From: an uncultured Helicobacter sp.
GTDB taxonomy: Bacteria; Campylobacterota; Campylobacteria; Campylobacterales; Helicobacteraceae
NCBI RefSeq assembly: GCF_937906905.1
Contig: NZ_CALERY010000003.1
Coordinates: 1 to 64,000, forward strand
Reading direction: 5' to 3'
DNA length: 64,000 nt
A program made the position numbers and the translations under genes. A model generated the notes under the pieces. That model was not told where the DNA came from. It searched no databases and saw only the letters and a list, made by a program, of their open reading frames with translations. Below are positions 26,497 to 36,324 of this stretch, in pieces (within the stretch, counting starts at the first letter, position 1; the number at the start of each line of letters is the position of its first letter).

Positions 26497-26853
26497 TTAA
26501 TTGCCAAAGAGCTGCTTTTGCAGTCGTAGCTCTTTGCGGAGAGATTTTCTATCTACTAGCACGACACGATTTGCCCCGATAGAATCCACCACAAATGCGC
26601 CGATTTTGTCGCCGCGCTTATACCAGGTGTTTTGGATTAGGGCTTTGTCGTTTAAAATCGCATGCACCTTGAGATCAATCTCTTTCTCGCCAAAGACATT
26701 ATATATACGATAGCTTTGCGCTCGTGGGGCTTGAAGCAGGGCATTGACACGCTCTTGCAGGCTCTGTGCGCCACTCTCTATGGCATTAAGCCCCATAGCT
26801 CCTAGCACGCTTCCTAGCACAAAAACAGCCCGCGCGCTTCTCATAGTGCTCAT
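26497..26853 (-). CDS. PilP/CtsR-like small envelope protein
   Basis: The protein has 118 residues, with an N-terminal hydrophobic signal/anchor (about 5-24) followed by a compact beta-rich domain (about 42-112: YRIYNVFGEKEIDLKVHAIL, then KRGDKIGAFVVDSIGANRVVL). This is the size and look of PilP/GspC HR-type domains that link the inner-membrane subcomplex to the secretin. It overlaps the gene upstream by four bases and lies 26 bases before the secretin gene. Function is inferred from fold pattern and position. Confidence 0.65.
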   Translation of the reverse strand: MSTMRSARAVFVLGSVLGAMGLNAIESGAQSLQERVNALLQAPRAQSYRIYNVFGEKEIDLKVHAILNDKALIQNTWYKRGDKIGAFVVDSIGANRVVLVDRKSLRKELRLQKQLFGN

Positions 26854-27374
26854 AGCCTTTCGCCAAAATTTAGCACATCAAAGCGCATATCAAGGCTACT
26901 AGCAAATGGTGCGCTGATAGAGAGATTTTGAATAAACACAAAATGCTGGGTTTCAAGCAGCTCAATAATGTCTTCTAGCATTTCTACATCGCCTAGGGCT
27001 TGGATAGTGAGATTCTCTTTGCTATGGCGGATATTGCTCGTAAATGTGCCAAGCTTTTTGGCAAGAGTTGTGCTTTTTATCGCACGCTCTTTGAGTGCTT
27101 GGAGAAGCTGGCGCTTGTAAGTGAGGGTCTCTTGCAGCTCTTGGTTTGCGTGATTTGGCGGGATTTCTGCGAGTGCATTTGCGAGATCTTGCTCTCTTGC
27201 TAGGTGAAGCTGGCTTTGGGTGTAGGTCTCATCGATAGGTGGCAAAACTACCGCAAACGCCACGCCAATACATAGCAGCAAGGGCAGGCAGAATATCGCT
27301 AGATTCTCGCGCTTGCTGTGGCGCGCTAGCCAGAGATCTAGCCGCGCAAATCCTCTAGCAAATACCCTAGACAT
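26850..27374 (-). CDS. PilO/GspM-like inner-membrane protein
   Basis: The protein has 174 residues: a short cytoplasmic head, one membrane helix (about 26-45, LAIFCLPLLLCIGVAFAVVL), a coiled coil (about 55-105), and a small alpha/beta domain. This is the standard PilO plan. It overlaps the preceding gene by eight bases. It probably pairs with the PilN-like region encoded upstream to form the alignment subcomplex of the secretin machine. Confidence 0.65.
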   Translation of the reverse strand: MSRVFARGFARLDLWLARHSKRENLAIFCLPLLLCIGVAFAVVLPPIDETYTQSQLHLAREQDLANALAEIPPNHANQELQETLTYKRQLLQALKERAIKSTTLAKKLGTFTSNIRHSKENLTIQALGDVEMLEDIIELLETQHFVFIQNLSISAPFASSLDMRFDVLNFGERL

Positions 27375-28782
27375 GGCTGATCTTTAGCGTAATATTTGTG
27401 CGAAAGCCACTAGCAAGGTCTTTGTCTATCTCTGTGGAGATGATTTCAAGCTCTGGTTTGGCTTGAAGTGCGTTTAGGAGAGTATGGAGGCTCTCTTCTT
27501 TGAGCGCTTGGCAGGAGAGCGCTAGGAGCGTCTCGCCTCGCTCGAGTGTGCCTTGGAGCGAAAGCTCGATGATCCATGCTTCCGCATCGCGCACGATTTG
27601 CGAAAGAGTAGAGAGGATATAGAGGCGCGGCGTGTATTTGGCATGCAGGCTGCTTAGGGATTCTATGGTCTGGGAGATTTGTGCGCTTTGGGCTGGGAGC
27701 TTGGCGGAGAGCTGCTTTTGAGACTCTATGGTTTTGGCGTTTTGTGTGTTTTGGGTTTGGAGCTCCTTGGCGCGATTGTCTAGGTGTGTGGCGTAGGCGA
27801 GCTTGGCATAGGGGAGAGCGAGGATAAGCGCGCAGCAGGCAATAAGCCAAAGCATAGAATAAAAGCTCGTGCTTTGTAAAAGGGGCTTGGCGTATGGGTT
27901 ATAGAGTGGCGCATGCTCCTTGTCGTGGGCGCGGAGAAAGTCTTGTGTCATTTGGGATAGGGATTTATCTAGTGGAGTGAAAACGAAATCATGAGCCGTG
28001 GATTCTGGGCTAGAATCTAGTGCCTTTGGCGCAAGATCGCTAGGGTAGAAAACCTCTCTCCCCTCATGGTCATACATTGAGGCGACAAACCCCACTGCAT
28101 CGCACAGGGCTTTTGAATCCGCGCATATACACTCATAAACAAGCCTACCTCCACGATAGAAGCAAAACCAATCATCGAGCAAAAACATCCCGCTCGCGCC
28201 ATTTTTGCCAATGTCTGTATCGCTGGTGTTTTGATCATTAGCACTTTTGTGCCCAAGTGGAAGCATGATAAGAGGGATAAGGATTTGTGCGTGTAGATTC
28301 TGGTAGGCATGGGCTGATTTATCTGTGTTTTGGTCTTTGGTCTGCTCTATATCGATAGCAAACACCTTAAACTGCTTAGAAAGCGGGTTATGCGCGCCAG
28401 AATCTAACGCCATGGCAGTAAAAAGATAGGTGCGCTCTGGAGCAAGAATCTGCTCTCGCACGCATAATCCATAGAGCATACGCAAGAGATTTTCGTGCTC
28501 TTGCGTGCTTGCTAGGATTGCGTTTGTATAGCCTTGGCTGATATGCTCCATATAGTCTGCCGTGATGTCGCTTGAAGCAGGCGCATTGAGACGACTGATA
28601 TCATCAAGCGCACAGGTGATTGTGGCGACTTGCAGGGAGTGGGAATTTAGGCATGAAGTCTTGATATAACGAAAACTCGGTCGTGCGCGCCGCCCATTTA
28701 TATCGAGAAACTTGCCACCAAAAGCATAGGCAAAATCCCCAACCCCGCGCAAGCACTCGTAGGGACGGGTATTCATACTCAT
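27367..28782 (-). CDS. PilM/PilN (GspL)-like protein, first gene of the secretin operon
   Basis: The protein has 471 residues. A cytoplasmic part of roughly 300 residues is followed by one membrane helix (about 310-328, YSMLWLIACCALILALPYA), a coiled coil (about 335-380), and a periplasmic ferredoxin-like domain ending FRTNITLKISHV. The single-helix plan with large cytoplasmic and small periplasmic domains resembles GspL, or a PilM-PilN fusion. AAAGGATTCTT precedes the ATG. Low sequence similarity makes the family call tentative; the neighbours support it. Confidence 0.6.
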   Translation of the reverse strand: MSMNTRPYECLRGVGDFAYAFGGKFLDINGRRARPSFRYIKTSCLNSHSLQVATITCALDDISRLNAPASSDITADYMEHISQGYTNAILASTQEHENLLRMLYGLCVREQILAPERTYLFTAMALDSGAHNPLSKQFKVFAIDIEQTKDQNTDKSAHAYQNLHAQILIPLIMLPLGHKSANDQNTSDTDIGKNGASGMFLLDDWFCFYRGGRLVYECICADSKALCDAVGFVASMYDHEGREVFYPSDLAPKALDSSPESTAHDFVFTPLDKSLSQMTQDFLRAHDKEHAPLYNPYAKPLLQSTSFYSMLWLIACCALILALPYAKLAYATHLDNRAKELQTQNTQNAKTIESQKQLSAKLPAQSAQISQTIESLSSLHAKYTPRLYILSTLSQIVRDAEAWIIELSLQGTLERGETLLALSCQALKEESLHTLLNALQAKPELEIISTEIDKDLASGFRTNITLKISHV

Positions 28783-28968
28783 AAGAATCCTTTGAGCTAA
28801 TTATCCTAAACGCTGCCCACTCTCTTAGCGATACTAGGCTTTTGGAGTAATGGTGGAATCCTAAATGGCTCGATTCTATCCCAAGCTCTCTAAATTTACA
28901 AGTATTTTTGCCAAAATCTTGAAGATTTGTGAAATCCAGTATCTCTTATCTAATCCAGCTGCCTTTGA

Positions 28969-30916
28969 TTATGCAAATCTAAGCGCGTATTGGGCTATGG
29001 ACTTTTGCCAGAGGTAAGGATTGAGCGCGCACCATACTTCTTCTGCGGTGTTTTGGGCGTTTTCTTGGGCGATGTTGCCACTAGCTAGGGCTAAGATCTG
29101 CTCCTTTGTTTCTTTGGCATTAGGCACAAGGGGGCACTCTAGGAAGTCTTGAGAGTGCGCAATGTCTAAAAACCACTCTTTTAGCCCATTGTGGCTTTTA
29201 TCTCGCGCTATCCAGTCTGCCATAGGCGCATTAAAGCCTAGCTTGGGCTTGCGCCAAGTAACAGAGCTTGGCATAAGCGTGCCAATGCTATCGCGCAAGA
29301 GCTTTTTAGTATAGCCGCCACCGACTTTGTAGTGATAAGGCAGGCTAAACATAAACTCCACAAGCCTATGATCCATAAAGGGCATTCGTATCTCTATGCT
29401 TGAAATCATCGAGCATTTATCATAGTCGCGGATAATCACAGGCAGCAGCGTCTCAAAAAACAGCACATACAGCACTTGATTAAGCGTATCCATCGCTTTG
29501 AAATTTGGGTGGCTAGAATCTGTGCTTGCTACAATCTCTCTGCCGATAAGCCTTTTTACCCCCGTGCGAGCAAACATATTTAGGCTAGATTTTAGCACGC
29601 TAAAAGTGGATTCTGGGTGCAGGCGCGTGCCATTAGTCGTGTGGCAAAGCTGCCATAATCGCAGTGGGTGATAGCGGCTATCCCACAAAGCATAGGGGAT
29701 ATGCCCATACCCGCAAAATAGCTCATCAGATCCGTGTCCATCAAGGCTCACGGTGATGCCATTGCTCCTTTGCTCTTTATAAATCAAAATATCGTGCAGG
29801 AGTATGCGCCCATAGAGATCTTCTAGCATATAGAAATATTTATAGATATTATCCCACTCTTTTAGTGGCTCAATCTCCTTAAAAGTTGCATTTATACCGA
29901 TATGATCGACTACTTGCTTGGCATACCAGCTCTCATCTTGGTGCGTGTCTTTAAAGCAGGCGACAAAGGCGTGCTGCCAGTCTTTTTGCGCTTCTGCCCC
30001 TTGCTTGGCAAGGTGTGCCATCGTGCAAATCACCGCGCTAGAGTCCAGCCCCCCACTAAGCGCAGTGCCTATGGTTACATCTGATCGCATTCGCACTCTC
30101 ACTGCATCGCAAAAGAGTGTGAAAAACTCCTGCTTCGCTAGCTCATAGGTGCTAGGAGCTAGGCGCAAGTGGTCTAGGATATTGTAGTAGCGCGTGGGGG
30201 TGAGGCTGCCATCTCCTAGATTGATAAAAGCATAGTGTGAGTAGGGGAAGCGGTAGATCCCATCTACTAGGGTGTCGTGGGTTTGTGGATAGGAGAAGAT
30301 GTTCGCCCTAGCACTCATCGCGCTAAAGGTGTGTGATGGGGAAATTTGTGCTAAGTAGGGATAAATCGCTTTCATCTCGCTAGCAAAGATGAGCTGCTTC
30401 TCTCCTTTGCTCGTGGTGATAAAGGCGTAAAATAGGGGCTTTTTGCCGAAGCGATCGCGGCTTAGGAAGAGGCGTTGCTTTTTATGGTCATAAATTGCCA
30501 AAGCCCACATACCATTGAAGCGGTTTAAGCAGGACTCCCCCCACTCTATAAAGCTTGCTAGCGCGACTTCAGTATCACTTTGCGTGTGGAAAATATAGCC
30601 TTTGGCTTTGAGCTGCTCTTTTAGCTCGATGTAGTTGTAAATCTCTCCGTTAAAAACTATGCTATAAATCGGGCTTTGATCACTTCTATTTAGAATCCAC
30701 TTCGCCCCCCCCCCCGCAAATATTACTATTTGTAAAGTGCATTGGCTGATTGCTTTGCTCGTTGGTATCGATGATTGATAAGCGTCTGTGCCCTAGCGTG
30801 ATAGACTCCCCTGCATACACGCCAAAGGCATCTGGTCCCCTGTGGGTGAGCGTGTGGAGTGCTTTGGTGAAATTTGCTTCATCAACACGCCCTAAAATCC
30901 CTAAAATCCCGCACAT
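28969..30916 (-). pseudogene. asnB: Asparagine synthetase (glutamine-hydrolysing), OFF by frameshift at a G11 tract
   Basis: The first frame (30916-30686) starts MCGILGILG with the nucleophilic Cys2 and RGPDAFG, and runs into the tract, ending 6 codons later. The second frame (to 28969) continues with IVFNGEIYNY, SDTEVALASF and the synthetase PP-loop LSGGLDSS, ending about where AsnB should. With ten or thirteen G the frames would join as a protein of about 650 residues; the eleven present put it out of frame. No other defect was seen, so this looks like a reversible OFF state rather than decay. It would make asparagine, or amidate another carboxyl group. Confidence 0.88.
30705..30715. repeat. 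C11 (G11 in coding strand) tract inside asnB
   Basis: Eleven C on the plus strand, between codons for Cys-Gly and the strand leading to the FNGEIYNY motif. Length determines the frame: 10 or 13 restores the full enzyme, 11 or 12 does not. Confidence 0.92.
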
Positions 30917-31043
30917 TTTTTCTCCTTAACGATTATGTTTAAGCTTCATACTTGATTTTGACATTGTAACAAAGTCGCCAGATTCTAGCAAGCAATATAT
31001 CTATGCTGAGAATCCGCGCAATCACCGCATAAAGCTCTAGCGG

Positions 31044-33299
31044 CTAGAAGCTATATCGTCCTTCGACAAACACACTCCTCCCAGCTCCTATCAAGAAGCC
31101 ATAGCCTGCGATGGGGTCTGTCTTGTCGCTGTTGTAGTAGGTGTAATAAAAGGTGTCAAAGATATTGCGCACGCCTGCGGTAAGAGAGAATCCACCATAG
31201 CTCGCGCCTATGCCTATATCGCTTAGGCTATATGCGGGGATAGTCGTGCCTACGATGTCTTTCTGCGCGCCAAAGAAGCTATGCTGTGTCCATAGATTCC
31301 AGTGTCGCCCTAGGGCTAGATTTGCTCCTAAAGTGGCTTTGTAGCTGCTTGTGTAGGGGATAGCACGATTAGTTTTGCTGCCATTATCTTGCAAAATTGT
31401 GGCATTGACATAAGTGAAGCTTTCATTAAAGCTTAAGCGATCATTGAAGAAAAACTGCTGGGAGAATAGCTCCACCCCAGCGCGCTGCGTTAGGTCGTAG
31501 TTGCGATATTGCACACCGCCTAGGGAGTGGGCGTTGCCTATGGTGTAGAATTCATTTTGCGTGAGGGTGTAGAATGCTGCAGCAGAGATACTCATAAACT
31601 CACCAAAAACATCTTTCACGCCCACTTCGAATGTATGATACTCCTCTTTGCGCAAATCTGTGGCAGTGTATTTAGAGGTGGAGCCAGAGCCGCTGCGCTT
31701 TAGCATGGAATTGGGGCTGGGGGAGAAAAAGCCTTTTTCGTATTTGGCATACACTGCGCCAGAATCTCGATAGCGATAGCTTGGCACAAGCTCTAGTGCA
31801 TAGTTGTGCAGGGTGTCTTGGAGTGCGCCTGTGGTGGAATATGCTATTTTCATAGGACGATTACTCATGCCAATGCTCATATCATTCTTGTATGTAACAT
31901 CAATGTCATAGAATGCAAACTCATACCGAGCGCCACCTGTGAGCGAGAATCTATCGGTGAAGTCGTATTTCTCTAGCCCATAGAGTGCGCTGCTCCATTT
32001 TGTCCCAGTAAATGGGATAAAGATTTTATGATCATAGCTTGTAACGCTTGTGTCAGGTGGCATTGGCATCGACACGCTGCCTTTCCATAGTATGCGTTGA
32101 TCCATCGTGCGTTTGCCTTGATTCCAGATAGATTCTACTCCTGCAATAAAGCGACCTTTGGTGTGTTTGAGATCGTATTTGGCGATGAGCCCTGCGCGAC
32201 TATCACTAAAGGTCGAGCCGCTTTGATCAGCAGAGGCATTATCTAGTGGCAAGCCGTTGTAGTTAAAATGGCTTAGACGCGTGATAGAATCCACATAAGC
32301 AATGTTGTTTAGGTGGTAGAAAGCTTTGATATCAAGCTTGGCATGTTCGCTAAGCTTGGCGATATAGCCCAGGCTTACATCTAGTCGCTGTTGGGTGTTG
32401 CGCATACTGCCATTGCCACTGCGATTCCGGTCGCTTTTATCTGGGCTTGGAATATCCATAAATGAATTATTTGGCGTAGTGGCAATGACGCCGTTGAAGT
32501 AATCTACACTAAGGCTTAGGCTCTGCTTCTCGCTCATGTCATAGATGAGCCCTAGATTGCCCTGTCCGCCTTGTGTGAGATCGCCTACTCGTGGTCCGCC
32601 TTTGTGGATATAGGCTGCGCCTAGGGAGAGATAGGTTTTGTCGCCAATCTTTGTGCCAAATTTTGCATCTGCGTTGTAGTTATTCCCTGTGCTAGCGATG
32701 ATATTGGCATAACTAAGTCCCGCGGAGAAATAAGGCTTCTCATAGCGTTTTTGGGTGCTGATATTGACCACGCCACCACGCGTGCCATTGCCATACATCA
32801 CCGCTCCGCCGCCAGGCAGGATTTCGATAGATTCTATGCTAGCGGGGGAAAGCGTGTTAAGTGGTGTTACGCCGTGGCTAGAATCTAGCATATTGGCATA
32901 CACGCCATTGATAAGCACTTGCACGGAGGTATTGGCGCGTGCGCCCTGACCACGCAGATCGATATTGCTGCCAAGCCCAGCGTTATTGAAGCTCGCAAAA
33001 GGCGCATAGGAAAATATATTTTCCAGTGATGTGTAGCCTTTGTTTTGAATTTGGTGTTTATTGATAGTGTAGGTATTGCGGTTGAGCTCATCGAGCTTGG
33101 CGTTTTGGCGCGCGTAGGTGCTGATTTCATTGAGCGTGTGTTGTAGCATGGGGGAATCTGCTTGAGTAGATTCTGTTGTTTGGTGGGATTGTGCTTGTGC
33201 GCAGTGTAGGGCAAGCGCCATGATTGCAGCGTTTGCGAGTGTGTATGATTTGGAGATTATTGGTGTGCGATGTTGTGCGTGGTTTTGATGGGGTTTCAT
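31044..33299 (-). CDS. TonB-dependent outer-membrane receptor
   Basis: The receptor is about 751 residues, with a signal peptide ending near CAQAQS, a plug domain (about 55-180) with NIDLRGQGARANTSVQVLINGV and GGGAVMYGNGTRGGVVNIST, and a 22-strand barrel ending in FVEGRYSF. The frame is open from 33350, but the ATG at 33299 has AAAGGAGCTTCG and starts the signal peptide. A probable Fur box 61 bases upstream suggests iron control and a siderophore, haem or metal ligand; the actual substrate is unknown. Confidence 0.9.
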   Translation of the reverse strand: MKPHQNHAQHRTPIISKSYTLANAAIMALALHCAQAQSHQTTESTQADSPMLQHTLNEISTYARQNAKLDELNRNTYTINKHQIQNKGYTSLENIFSYAPFASFNNAGLGSNIDLRGQGARANTSVQVLINGVYANMLDSSHGVTPLNTLSPASIESIEILPGGGAVMYGNGTRGGVVNISTQKRYEKPYFSAGLSYANIIASTGNNYNADAKFGTKIGDKTYLSLGAAYIHKGGPRVGDLTQGGQGNLGLIYDMSEKQSLSLSVDYFNGVIATTPNNSFMDIPSPDKSDRNRSGNGSMRNTQQRLDVSLGYIAKLSEHAKLDIKAFYHLNNIAYVDSITRLSHFNYNGLPLDNASADQSGSTFSDSRAGLIAKYDLKHTKGRFIAGVESIWNQGKRTMDQRILWKGSVSMPMPPDTSVTSYDHKIFIPFTGTKWSSALYGLEKYDFTDRFSLTGGARYEFAFYDIDVTYKNDMSIGMSNRPMKIAYSTTGALQDTLHNYALELVPSYRYRDSGAVYAKYEKGFFSPSPNSMLKRSGSGSTSKYTATDLRKEEYHTFEVGVKDVFGEFMSISAAAFYTLTQNEFYTIGNAHSLGGVQYRNYDLTQRAGVELFSQQFFFNDRLSFNESFTYVNATILQDNGSKTNRAIPYTSSYKATLGANLALGRHWNLWTQHSFFGAQKDIVGTTIPAYSLSDIGIGASYGGFSLTAGVRNIFDTFYYTYYNSDKTDPIAGYGFLIGAGRSVFVEGRYSF

Positions 33300-33668
33300 C
33301 GAAGCTCCTTTGTATGGTTGTGTTGTATTCGTGATTGTTTGGGTTATCATTATCTATATGATAACAATTATTATTATATTACATTCTATCAAAAATGAAT
33401 TTTATTCTTATTTTTTAATTTGACTAGATTTTAGCGTTGCGTCTGGCTGATTTAGCCCTGCGAGCTGGATTTTCATGTATATTTTTCCTGCCATAACCCC
33501 AATAGCGTGATGTCTTAGCCCAAAGCATGATGAGGCGGCTTTTGAGAATTTTTGCTATACTTGCGCTTTCGCCCATGATTTGATTTGCCCGCCTTGTTTG
33601 CTTTGGTGTGTCCATAGTGCCTGGCTTAAGTGCTAGATAGGACAGATTTTGAGATAGTTAGGAAGTAG
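33300..33668. other. Intergenic region between the TonB receptor and the MBOAT operon
   Basis: This 369-base gap separates divergent genes. The left part (33330-33420) is strongly A/T-rich and holds the Fur-like site and inverted repeat. The right part (33424-33615) contains an open minus-strand frame of 63 codons with a Lys/Arg-rich product and no ribosome site; it is not credible as a gene. TAGGAAGTAG before 33669 is the ribosome site of the next gene. Confidence 0.6.
33360..33378 (-). promoter_or_regulatory. Probable Fur box
   Basis: The minus-strand 19-mer TATAATAATAATTGTTATC agrees with the E. coli Fur consensus at 15 of 19 positions and contains the TAATAAT core of Helicobacter Fur sites. 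It partly overlaps a perfect 7-7-7 inverted repeat, TTATCAT/ATGATAA (33344-33364). It sits before the TonB receptor start. NikR or another metal regulator is an alternative. Confidence 0.5.
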
Positions 33669-35108
33669 ATGTTTTTTTTCTCCATAGAATTTGGGATAAT
33701 TTTCGCACTATTTTTCATCGCCTACTGGCTTTTGCGGGGTTTTTTGCGCTTGCAAAACTCCCTGCTCTTGCTTTTCAACTACGCGATCTTATGGTATTTT
33801 GGCAGTCTTTACTTCGCGTTAGTGCTGGCACTTTTCACGCTCTTTATCTTCGCTGCTAGCCATGCGATTGCTGCTACTGATCGTAAGAGTGTGTTTTTAG
33901 CCTCTGTCGCGCTTGTGGTGTGCAATTTGAGCTTTTTTAAGTATTTTGCCAGTTTCAAAGATGGTTTTGAGAATCTATTGCGATTTTTCGGGCTTGATGT
34001 GGCTGATATTGATATTCTTTTGCCTCTTGGGCTTAGTTTTTATAGTTTTGCGAGTATCACTTATCTGCGTGCAGTTTATGAAGCCAAACGAGTAGGCAAA
34101 GGTGCGCCAAGCGACTATGTCCTCCTGCAAAACCCTAAGCTAGAATCCTTGCCAAATCTCGCGATTTATCTCTCATTTTTTCCCACCATTATCGCTGGTC
34201 CCATTATGCGAAGTGATTTTTTCTTCGCCCAGCTTCATAGTGTGAGATTCTGGCGTGCAAAATTTGCCAATCTCATCATTACTCTGTTGCTTTTTGGGAT
34301 TGTGAAAAAGGTTTTGCTCGCTACTTATATCCAAGAATACAGCGAGCCAATCTTGCGCAACCCGCTTAACTACAACGCTATTGAGCTGCTACTTGGGATA
34401 TTTGGGTATAGCGTGCAGCTATATTGTGATTTTAGTGGGTATGTGGATTTGGTGTGTGCGTTTGCGCTTATGCTTGGCTTCACGCTGCCGCCAAACTTCA
34501 ATATGCCCTACATGGCGCGCAATCTCAAGGATTTTTGGGCGAGGTGGCATATTAGCCTTTCTACCTTTATCCGCGACTATATTTATATCCCGCTTGGCGG
34601 GAGTAAGCGTGGATTCTGGCTCACACAGCTCTTTGTGCTTATTGCTTTCTCGCTCTCTGGGATTTGGCATGGCAATACGATAAATTTCCTTATCTGGGGT
34701 GCGCTGCACGGGCTTGGGCTTGTGTGGCTAAATAGCTTGCGTGCTTTGGGGCTAGGTCTAGGGAGTGGGGCGCTTGCTGGCTTTGTGGCTAGGGTTTGCA
34801 CTTTTTGCTTTGTAACATTTGCGTGGCTATTTTTCTGCTACAAGGATTTTGGGGATTCTGTGGGGTTTCTTAGCGCATTTGGAGAGAATCTAGCCCAGCC
34901 TGTGGGGCTTAGGGAGAGTGTGATTTTGCTCTGTGGGTTTGTGGTATTTAGCTGCTATCCATTGCTACGAAATCTCCAGCGTATGTGCGTGCTCTACTTG
35001 TATAAGATCCCAAATATCCTAAAGCCTCTTGTGCTTGGCGCGATTTTGTGTGTGATTTTTGTGTTTATGCCAGATGGGATTCCTAATTTCATCTATGCGG
35101 GATTTTAG
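33669..35108 (+). CDS. MBOAT-family membrane O-acyltransferase (AlgI/PatA-like)
   Basis: The 479-residue polytopic protein has the MBOAT core: FWARWHISLSTFIRDYIYIP (about residue 287) and the catalytic His in SGIWHGNTINFLIWGALHG (about 330). These enzymes carry acetyl groups across the inner membrane for polymers outside. The next two genes encode SGNH hydrolases, the same arrangement as patA-patB for peptidoglycan O-acetylation in Campylobacter, so wall acetylation is the best guess; another glycan is possible. TAGGAAGTAG precedes the ATG. Codons 2-4 form a T8 run. Confidence 0.85.
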   Translation: MFFFSIEFGIIFALFFIAYWLLRGFLRLQNSLLLLFNYAILWYFGSLYFALVLALFTLFIFAASHAIAATDRKSVFLASVALVVCNLSFFKYFASFKDGFENLLRFFGLDVADIDILLPLGLSFYSFASITYLRAVYEAKRVGKGAPSDYVLLQNPKLESLPNLAIYLSFFPTIIAGPIMRSDFFFAQLHSVRFWRAKFANLIITLLLFGIVKKVLLATYIQEYSEPILRNPLNYNAIELLLGIFGYSVQLYCDFSGYVDLVCAFALMLGFTLPPNFNMPYMARNLKDFWARWHISLSTFIRDYIYIPLGGSKRGFWLTQLFVLIAFSLSGIWHGNTINFLIWGALHGLGLVWLNSLRALGLGLGSGALAGFVARVCTFCFVTFAWLFFCYKDFGDSVGFLSAFGENLAQPVGLRESVILLCGFVVFSCYPLLRNLQRMCVLYLYKIPNILKPLVLGAILCVIFVFMPDGIPNFIYAGF

Positions 35109-35145
35109 TATGCGCTTGCACATGATCTTGGAGTAGGGAGAAGGT

Positions 35146-36324
35146 ATGAGAATCGTAGGATTTTACACTACGCTGGTATTGAGCTTCTTGCTCGTTTTGC
35201 TAGTGATGAATAGGAGTGTGCATACCTATATCGAGCAAAAATACCACATCACGCCATTTGATACACAAAATCTTATCCTAGAGCTCCTAAGCCTACCTGC
35301 CCTCTGGCTAGAATCTGCCCGCAACGCTCTGCTGCCATTATCCCAAGATCTCATCATCGCCAATGCAGAGAATCACGCCCAAAATCAAAGTGGCAGCGAA
35401 GAGCCAGAGTCGAGCCAGATAGAGCCAGAAGTACCCAAATACCCGCTCATTAGTGAAGATGGGCATATCGTGCTTGAAGCAGATTCTACATTTCTTTTCA
35501 TTGGGGATTCTATGATGCAGGGTGTGGGCATGACGCTTGGGAGGGAGCTTAAGAAGCTTGGATTCTCTGTTATCGATATCGCCAAGCAGAGCACAGGACT
35601 CACTTATACGGATTTTTTTGATTGGGGTAAAACGCTCAAAGACACCCTCGACAAGCACCCTCGTATCGATGTGGTTGTCATTATGGTAGGCGCGAATGAT
35701 CCCTACAATATGCCCAAAATCAAATATGCTAGCCCAGAGTGGGTGGAGATCTATGAGAGCCGCATAGAGGAGATTTTGGAGAGTGCGAATGCACATGGCG
35801 CACTGGTGGTATGGTATGAAGCACCTATTGTCAAAAAAGAGCCACTCAATACCAAGCTTGCATTTCTTAACACCCTCTATGCTGCCAAAGTCGCCCAGGC
35901 TGTGGAGAAAGAGAATAAAGCACTGCTGCTGCACTCAAACAATGCACTCGCGCCAAATGGTAGCTATACTGCCTATGGGAAAAACGCTGATGGCAAATCT
36001 ATCAAGCTCCGCGCTAATGATGGAATACATTTTAGTGGAGAGGGCTCGCGCGCGCTGGGCGCACTACTGCTAGAGCGGTTGGAGATTCTGCCTGCACCGC
36101 AAGAAAAACAGGAGGCAGAAGAACAAGAAGCAGGCATGGTAGCAAAGAGCGTAGAATCTAGTTTGGATTCTACCTTACTAGATTCTGCCTCGCGCGCTGA
36201 TCCTGCTAGCAAGGCAGAATCTAGCATGCCAGAATCTCACTCTCTCCCTGCTTCTCCAGCACCCAGCGCAGAAGAATCAAGCCAGGATTTTGGTGTATTT
36301 GGTGGTCAAGGCGCGTATGAGTAG
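35146..36324 (+). CDS. SGNH-hydrolase-like protein (DUF459), MBOAT partner
   Basis: The 392-residue protein has an N-terminal membrane anchor or signal (about 4-24), a linker, then an SGNH domain (about 105-305). FIGDSMMQGVG gives the block I Ser, MVGANDPYNMP gives the block III Asn, and the DGIHFSGEGSRALG end gives the Asp/His pair. DUF459 proteins sit beside MBOAT acyltransferases and transfer or remove acetyl groups in the periplasm. The C-terminal roughly 80 residues are a Ser/Glu-rich tail packed with AGAATCT/AGATTCT words. Its stop overlaps the next start. Confidence 0.8.
   Translation: MRIVGFYTTLVLSFLLVLLVMNRSVHTYIEQKYHITPFDTQNLILELLSLPALWLESARNALLPLSQDLIIANAENHAQNQSGSEEPESSQIEPEVPKYPLISEDGHIVLEADSTFLFIGDSMMQGVGMTLGRELKKLGFSVIDIAKQSTGLTYTDFFDWGKTLKDTLDKHPRIDVVVIMVGANDPYNMPKIKYASPEWVEIYESRIEEILESANAHGALVVWYEAPIVKKEPLNTKLAFLNTLYAAKVAQAVEKENKALLLHSNNALAPNGSYTAYGKNADGKSIKLRANDGIHFSGEGSRALGALLLERLEILPAPQEKQEAEEQEAGMVAKSVESSLDSTLLDSASRADPASKAESSMPESHSLPASPAPSAEESSQDFGVFGGQGAYE

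Noticed and set aside
33424..33615. 63-codon minus-strand frame between the TonB receptor and MBOAT genes
   Set aside because: No ribosome site, low-complexity basic product, no neighbour logic.
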